Source: Cryomorpha sp963741985 (GTDB taxonomy: Bacteria; Bacteroidota; Bacteroidia; Flavobacteriales_D; Cryomorphaceae). Taken from it: 64,000 nt of DNA. Where the stretch lies: positions 496,001 to 560,000 of the forward strand of contig CAVUKD010000001.1 in NCBI GenBank assembly GCA_963741985.1, written 5' to 3'. The notes under the pieces were generated by a model that did not search any database, had not been told where the DNA came from, and was given only the letters and a program-made list of their open reading frames with translations. Positions 59,296-64,000 of the stretch are shown here, piece after piece (positions within the stretch are counted from its first letter, which is position 1; the number at the start of each line of letters is the position of its first letter). The position numbers and the translations under genes are program-made.

Positions 59296-61551
59296 ATGGC
59301 AAACGAAGAAAACAAGGTTTCGGAAGAAACCGCAGAAGATCAAAACACCGCAGAAACTTCGACCGAAGAAACAAAAACGGAAACAACTCCTGAAACAAGC
59401 GAAGCGAAAACCGAAGAATCGAAAGAGCAAACGGCAGCGCCCGAAGCAAAAGAGGAGCAATCAGATGAAGTCGTATCTGAAGAAAAAAAGGTTGAAGAAA
59501 TAACCGAAGAAATCAAAGAACATCCCAAAGCTGATACTTCTATCGCTGCGAAACGAGTAAGCGATGATAAAGACCACACGGAGGATGAAAATGAAAGCCC
59601 TGCTGAAGATGAGAAAGCTCCAAAAGCGAAATCATCCAATGAAAGCACAGATGCTGATGAAGATGACGATGACGATACGCCAAAAGCCAAATCATCGGAT
59701 GACAACGACAGCGATGACGAAGAAGACGACGATGAAGAACTTAATCTTCACGGAGATCAACCTGCTTTCGACCCGGAGAATTTTGACTGGGATGCTTATG
59801 AAGAAGGGGAAGAACTCTATACCAGCGACGAACGTAAAGAACTCGATGCCCTTTATGACGACACACTAAATGCGGTACAGCAAGGTGAAGTGGTAAAAGG
59901 TACTGTAGTCGATGTGACCAAAAAAGAGGTCGTAGTAAACATTAACTACAAATCGGAAGGAATCGTAGGTGCTTCAGAATTTCGTTACAATGCAGATCTT
60001 AAAAAAGGTGATGTCGTTGACATTTATGTCGAGAATCTTGAAGATAAAGATGGGCAGCTTAACATTTCGCACAAGACTGCTCGTATGCACGAAGCGTGGC
60101 GATTGGTTAACAGTGCGCTTGAAAACAACGAGATTATCACTGGAAATATAAAATGCCGTACCAAAGGTGGGCTTATCGCCGATGTATTTGGTCTCGAAGC
60201 CTTCCTTCCCGGATCGCAAATCGATGTGAAACCCATCCGTGACTACGATATGTATGTAGGTAAAAAGATGGAATTCAAAGTTGTCAAAATCAACCACGAG
60301 TTTAAAAACGTTGTTGTTTCACACAAAGCATTGATCGAAGCAGAACTCGAAGAACAGAAAAAACAAATTATCGGTGGCCTTGAAAAAGGACAAGTACTGG
60401 AAGGTACCGTTAAAAACATCACTTCGTATGGTGTATTTATCGACCTTGGAGGTGTAGATGGTTTGATCCACATTACTGACTTGAGCTGGGGTCGCATAAA
60501 CCACCCTGAAGAAGTGGTAGAACTCGACCAAAAACTGAATGTTGTAATTCTCGACTTCGACGACGACAAAAAACGTATCGCTCTGGGTCTGAAACAACTC
60601 AGCGAGCATCCATGGGACACCCTTCCGGAAGATGTACAAGTGGGTAGCAAAATAAAAGGTAAAGTAGTGGTTATGGCCGACTATGGTGCTTTTGTTGAAA
60701 TTGCTCCCGGTGTGGAAGGGCTTGTTCACGTAAGTGAAATGTCGTGGTCTCAACACTTGCGCAGCGCACAGGACTTCCTGAACGTAGGCGACGAAGTAGA
60801 AACCGTAGTCCTTACCCTCGACCGTGAAGACCGCAAAATGTCTCTTGGTATCAAACAATTGATGCCAGATCCATGGGCCGATATCGCTAATAAATATCCG
60901 GTGGGAAGCAAGCACAAATCAACCGTGCGCAACTTCACCAACTTTGGTGTATTTGTAGAATTGGAAGAAGGTGTAGATGGATTGGTTCATATTTCAGATT
61001 TGAGCTGGTCTAAGAAAATCAAACATCCATCCGAATTCTGTAATATCGGTGATGAAATGGAAGTAGTAGTACTTGAAGTAGATGAAGAAAACCGCCGATT
61101 GAGCTTGGGTCACAAGCAATTGGAAGAAAATCCATGGGAAGTTTTCGAAACCATCTTTACTGAAGGTTCTACGCATGAAGGTACCGTTACGGCGATCGAT
61201 AACAACACAGCAACTATCGCACTTCCTTACGGAGTCGAAGCGGTAGCACCTGTAAAACATTTGCGCAAAGAAGACGGCTCTACTATTAATTTAGAAGAAA
61301 AAGCAGACTTTATTGTTCTTGAGTTTAATAAGAACAGCCGCCGAATCATGGTATCGCACACCCGTATTTTCGAAGAAGATCCGAAGACTACCAAAGCGAA
61401 AGAAAGCAACGAGCGCAAAACGCAATCAAAATCTGCTTCGAAAGCCGTTAAGAATCTTCAGAAAAATCAGGAAAAAACCACCCTTGGTGATTTGAATGTA
61501 CTGGCCGATCTGAAAGAAGAGATGGAAAAAGGCGAAAACGACGGGAAATAA
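59296..61551 (+). CDS. rpsA: 30S ribosomal protein S1 with acidic N-terminal extension
   Basis: 751 residues. Residues 1-155 are a disordered acidic extension, rich in E, D, S and K (runs of DEDDDDDTPK and SDDEEDDDEE). Six S1 OB-folds follow, roughly 197-262, 279-350, 366-438, 452-525, 539-612 and 626-697, e.g. GTVKNITSYGVFIDLGGVDG and GKVVVMADYGAFVEIAPGVE. The fourth and fifth keep the canonical F-x-H/Y RNA contacts. A C-terminal tail is rich in K and Q. Standard S1 has about 560 residues, so this one is enlarged. Binds mRNA on the 30S subunit for initiation. Confidence 0.95.
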   Translation: MANEENKVSEETAEDQNTAETSTEETKTETTPETSEAKTEESKEQTAAPEAKEEQSDEVVSEEKKVEEITEEIKEHPKADTSIAAKRVSDDKDHTEDENESPAEDEKAPKAKSSNESTDADEDDDDDTPKAKSSDDNDSDDEEDDDEELNLHGDQPAFDPENFDWDAYEEGEELYTSDERKELDALYDDTLNAVQQGEVVKGTVVDVTKKEVVVNINYKSEGIVGASEFRYNADLKKGDVVDIYVENLEDKDGQLNISHKTARMHEAWRLVNSALENNEIITGNIKCRTKGGLIADVFGLEAFLPGSQIDVKPIRDYDMYVGKKMEFKVVKINHEFKNVVVSHKALIEAELEEQKKQIIGGLEKGQVLEGTVKNITSYGVFIDLGGVDGLIHITDLSWGRINHPEEVVELDQKLNVVILDFDDDKKRIALGLKQLSEHPWDTLPEDVQVGSKIKGKVVVMADYGAFVEIAPGVEGLVHVSEMSWSQHLRSAQDFLNVGDEVETVVLTLDREDRKMSLGIKQLMPDPWADIANKYPVGSKHKSTVRNFTNFGVFVELEEGVDGLVHISDLSWSKKIKHPSEFCNIGDEMEVVVLEVDEENRRLSLGHKQLEENPWEVFETIFTEGSTHEGTVTAIDNNTATIALPYGVEAVAPVKHLRKEDGSTINLEEKADFIVLEFNKNSRRIMVSHTRIFEEDPKTTKAKESNERKTQSKSASKAVKNLQKNQEKTTLGDLNVLADLKEEMEKGENDGK

Positions 61552-61610
61552 TCCGTTAGCTTCAAGCTGTAAGCGTCAAGCCTCAAGCTACGCTGAAAGT
61601 TTAAAATACG

Positions 61611-61647
61611 CACCCGGTTTTGCATTGCAGAACCGGGTGTTTTTTTT
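61611..61647 (+). terminator. Terminator after rpsA
   Basis: CACCCGGTT and AACCGGGTG pair around an 11-base loop, then eight T. A partial heptamer array (CAAGCTG.. TCAAGCC TCAAGCT) lies just before it at 61563-61589. Confidence 0.9.
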
Positions 61648-61727
61648 AGGTGGTGGCAAAGTCTCGAAAAGGTTGTCAAATGCCAATAATCAATTAATTT
61701 CGCGGAACATTATTTCAACTGTCTACC

Positions 61728-62978
61728 ATGGCGCGCATAATTCCTTTCAGAGCAGTACGACCTCCACGCGATAAGGTGCATCTTGTCGCCACGCGCTCAT
61801 TTGTAACGTATAAGCCGCATCAGCTGAGTCGGAAATTGCTCGAAAACCCCTACTCTTTCGTGCACATCATCAATCCGGAGTTTGGTTCTAAGCAAAAATC
61901 AAGGCCCAATTCTGACAAACGATTTTTGAAAATTAAAAAACGATTTGATGATTTTTGTGAAAATGGTGTTCTTTTTCAAGATTCAAAGCCTGCCTTTTAC
62001 ATTTATCGCCAGATTACGCCAACACATTCTTTTACCGGAATTATTTGTGGAGTGGATGTGACGGAATATTCCGAAGGACACATTAAGATTCACGAACATA
62101 CGCTTACTTCGAGGGTAGATGTTTTCACAAAATACCTCGATATCTGCAATTTTAATGCGGAGCCCGTCCTGCTTACTTTTCGCGATTCGGCCATTCAGAT
62201 TGATGACGATATTGAAAAAGGCACCTCTGAAAGAGCCGAATATGACTTCACCACTACCGACCGAATACGGCATCAGATATGGCCGGTGACAAACCCGGAG
62301 CAGATCGCAAAAATTCAGAATGACTTCGAAAAACTGGATTGTCTTTACATTGCCGATGGGCATCACAGGATGGCAAGCTCGGCACTTCTGGGTGAGAAGC
62401 GAAAAAAATCTCCTGATTGGAAACCGACCGACATATCTAATTTTGCGCTGGCACTTATCCTTCCTGAAAAAGAACTAAATATCAAAGCATTTCACCGTGT
62501 AATTCAGCTCGACGAACCTATTCCGGACAAGGAAATACTTGAAAAAGTGCGCACACACTTTACGGTCTCTGAGAAGTCTGGCACTTTTTTTCCGGCGGGA
62601 AAGCAAGAATTTGGTATGCGGCTCTGTTCGGGTTGGTATCAGCTTACGCTAAAAGATGAGATTACCTCTGATACAGTGGTGTCTCATCTCGATCCGATGA
62701 TCCTCACCCAAACCATTCTCGAACCCATTTTTGATATTCACGACCAAAAAACGGACCGTCGTATCAGCTTCATTCCCGGAAGGCAAAACATTCATAAAAT
62801 TGAGAAATCAATTGATGATGGACTGACCACAGCTCTTTTCACGCTTTTCCCAGTGAGCACTGATCAGGTATTTGCCGTGAGCGACGCCAATGAAATTATG
62901 CCACCTAAGAGTACTTTTGTTGAGCCCAAGCTACGGAGTGGCCTAACGATTATGGCGTTGGGCGGAAGCTTGGAATAG
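61728..62978 (+). CDS. DUF1015 protein
   Basis: 416 residues. The DUF1015 signature is clear: MARIIPFRAVRPPRDKVHLV, NPYSFVHIINPEF, FYIYRQITPTHSFTGIICGV, EHTLTSRVDVFTKYLDICNF, LYIADGHHRMASSALLGEKR and ALFTLFPVSTDQVFAVSDAN. DUF1015 proteins often neighbour D-3-phosphoglycerate dehydrogenase and serine genes, possibly SpoU-like kinases of unknown role. The stop codon TAG is also the first triplet of a heptamer array. Confidence 0.88.
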   Translation: MARIIPFRAVRPPRDKVHLVATRSFVTYKPHQLSRKLLENPYSFVHIINPEFGSKQKSRPNSDKRFLKIKKRFDDFCENGVLFQDSKPAFYIYRQITPTHSFTGIICGVDVTEYSEGHIKIHEHTLTSRVDVFTKYLDICNFNAEPVLLTFRDSAIQIDDDIEKGTSERAEYDFTTTDRIRHQIWPVTNPEQIAKIQNDFEKLDCLYIADGHHRMASSALLGEKRKKSPDWKPTDISNFALALILPEKELNIKAFHRVIQLDEPIPDKEILEKVRTHFTVSEKSGTFFPAGKQEFGMRLCSGWYQLTLKDEITSDTVVSHLDPMILTQTILEPIFDIHDQKTDRRISFIPGRQNIHKIEKSIDDGLTTALFTLFPVSTDQVFAVSDANEIMPPKSTFVEPKLRSGLTIMALGGSLE

Positions 62979-63105
62979 CTGCAAGCTGCAAGCTGCAAGC
63001 TACAAGAGATTAAGTGCTTGACGGATGGTCTTTCTTGAAGCTTCAAGAGATTTGCTGCTTGACGAGATTCTTTTCTTGAAGCTTGCAGCTTGCAGCTTGC
63101 AGCTA
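62976..63105. repeat. Convergent gene gap bounded by inverted heptamer arrays (GCAAGCT)
   Basis: TAGCTGCAAGCTGCAAGCTG continues as CAAGCTACAAGAG to 63008; the inverse CTTGAAGCTTGCAGCTTGCA continues to 63104. Each starts with the TAG stop codon of its gene: DUF1015 (62976-62978) and WD40 (63103-63105). A smaller TTGAAGCTTCAAGAG palindrome lies between, at 63035-63050. Confidence 0.8.
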
Positions 63106-63975
63106 AATTCCCCATACATTAATCACCTTATCATCTCCCGCAGTAAACAATCTATCGCCAATTTTACAAAGTGTATTTGCTGAGTTTTTGTGGGTGGTTT
63201 TTCCTGTGTGGATTAGCCTGATTGGATTTTGGAGATCAGTGGTATCCCAGATTTTAACAATCCTATCGCGGGCGGCTGTTGCAAAATGCACTTCATCGAG
63301 CGCGATAGCATCGTAGATTGCATAGTTGTGCGCTTCGATTTTCCCGTCCGGTTTCCATCCTTCAGCATTCTTTTTCCAAAAACGCAGATGCGCATCGCGG
63401 CCACCGGTAAGTAAGCGGCCATTACTTAATCGCAAGAGCGCATACGTTCCCCCTTGGTGGGCTTTGAAAGATGCCAATTGATTGAAATACTCGGTATCGA
63501 TTTGATGCACATATCCATCGCTTGACGACACAAAAAGATTATGGCCGGCGGCCGAGAGAGAAAGTCTCCGTAGTTTATTTGCGGAAAGTGGAATCGACAT
63601 TACCAAATTAAAATCGGTGTCAAAAACAGCAAGCGAACCTCCTCCACCCGTGCTATAATAATGGCCGGTTACGGCATTGAAGCCAATATCAAAAACTCCC
63701 TTTTCGTGAAATTTCAAATGGCGGATTTCTTGCTTCGTTTTTCGATCTACAACATGGATTCCGCCGTGACCTTGCCCGATTAAAATCAAATCGCCGTGAA
63801 TCAAAATTGCGTAAACCGGTAATCCCACTTTTACCGAAAAGGGAAGCGGCTTCAGCGATTCGGAATCCCACGATGCTAACATTCCATCACCGGAACCAGA
63901 GAAGAGTACTCCATTTTCGGCGGCTAATTTATAGATTGGTGCGGTATGACCGGTAAGGGATTTCAGGAACTTCAT
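63103..63975 (-). CDS. WD40-repeat protein
   Basis: 290 residues from MKFLKSLTGHTAPIYKLAAE. Seven WD-like blades, each with a GH ... W-D or similar turn, e.g. FSGSGDGMLASWDSESL, LFVSSSDGYVHQIDTEY, LTGGRDAHLRFWKKNAEG, FATAARDRIVKIWDTTDL, FTAGDDKVINVWGI (C-terminal). A cytosolic propeller scaffold of unknown partner. A TTG 18 bp upstream opens a slightly longer frame but lies inside the promoter box. Confidence 0.85.
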   Translation of the reverse strand: MKFLKSLTGHTAPIYKLAAENGVLFSGSGDGMLASWDSESLKPLPFSVKVGLPVYAILIHGDLILIGQGHGGIHVVDRKTKQEIRHLKFHEKGVFDIGFNAVTGHYYSTGGGGSLAVFDTDFNLVMSIPLSANKLRRLSLSAAGHNLFVSSSDGYVHQIDTEYFNQLASFKAHQGGTYALLRLSNGRLLTGGRDAHLRFWKKNAEGWKPDGKIEAHNYAIYDAIALDEVHFATAARDRIVKIWDTTDLQNPIRLIHTGKTTHKNSANTLCKIGDRLFTAGDDKVINVWGI

Positions 63976-63990
63976 GTTCGAAATTTTTTT

Positions 63991-63998
63991 CAAAGGTA
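63991..63998 (-). promoter_or_regulatory. Promoter box TACCTTTG for the WD40 gene
   Basis: On the minus strand TACCTTTG ends 15 bp before the ATG at 63975, giving a very short leader. Confidence 0.6.
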
Positions 63999-64000
63999 AA

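Noticed and set aside
59066..59296. 76-residue open frame before rpsA
   Set aside because: A TACCTTTG promoter box for rpsA lies inside it and the sequence looks random.
62864..63115. Minus-strand open frame made of ASCKLQA-like repeats
   Set aside because: Translation of the GCAAGCT heptamer arrays; overlaps two real genes in other frames.

Overview
The window is a chromosomal segment of a member of the Bacteroidota, probably a marine or freshwater Flavobacteriales-like lineage. Six proteins end in a type IX secretion (Por) sorting domain. Promoters fit the phylum's TTG-N19-TAnnTTTG pattern (upstream of the SRP RNA, ndk, the TPR/ribH pair and rpsA). There are many small lipoproteins with short MKK-type signals, and a DUF4199-GT2 pair and a recF-DUF721 pair of the kind common in this phylum. 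I saw no tRNA or rRNA genes.

Left part (1-25 kb) is accessory DNA, nearly all on the minus strand. It opens with two broken restriction genes (the start of a type I HsdR, and a GmrSD/DUF262-DUF1524 enzyme cut by several frameshifts). An SNase-like lipoprotein follows, then a three-gene unit of TerB-like protein, four-TM coiled-coil protein and frameshifted vWA lipoprotein. From 7 to 11 kb come a GxxExxY protein with 45-bp repeats, two paralogous 68-aa proteins, a zinc-ribbon protein, a 22-bp minisatellite, a fibronectin-III protein and an IS21 remnant. From about 11.3 to 21.5 kb all genes point the same way and the junctions hold ~100-130 bp imperfect palindromes resembling integron attC sites: cupin, outer-membrane barrel, SnoaL-like lipoprotein, an IS3 element sitting inside one attC-like site, a HigB/HigA pair, and a large cassette with an Hsp70-centred operon (85-aa protein, J-like zinc/TM protein, GrpE-like protein, divergent 830-aa Hsp70, TerB-like protein, DUF6804 membrane protein). 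No integrase is in view. This Hsp70/TerB operon is the best candidate for an undescribed system. The mlaEFD lipid-transport operon closes this part.

Middle part (25-48 kb) is secretion and envelope: T9SS cargo with beta-propeller, HYR-like or FG-GAP repeats, a zinc-peptidase-like protein, lipoproteins, a CoA-transferase, a YceI-porin-YceI cluster, a TMEM175-type channel, a TPR histidine kinase with its NarL-type regulator, and a DinB protein.

Right part (48-64 kb) is housekeeping: MBL hydrolase, GT2 glycosyltransferase and DUF4199 protein, SRP RNA, SDR, ndk, recF and DUF721, a TPR protein with ribH, a MazG-like hydrolase with a DUF4442 thioesterase, ribosomal protein S1 with a long acidic N-terminus, a DUF1015 protein and a WD40 protein. 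Two convergent gene pairs here carry inverted heptamer arrays that start at or just after the stop codons.
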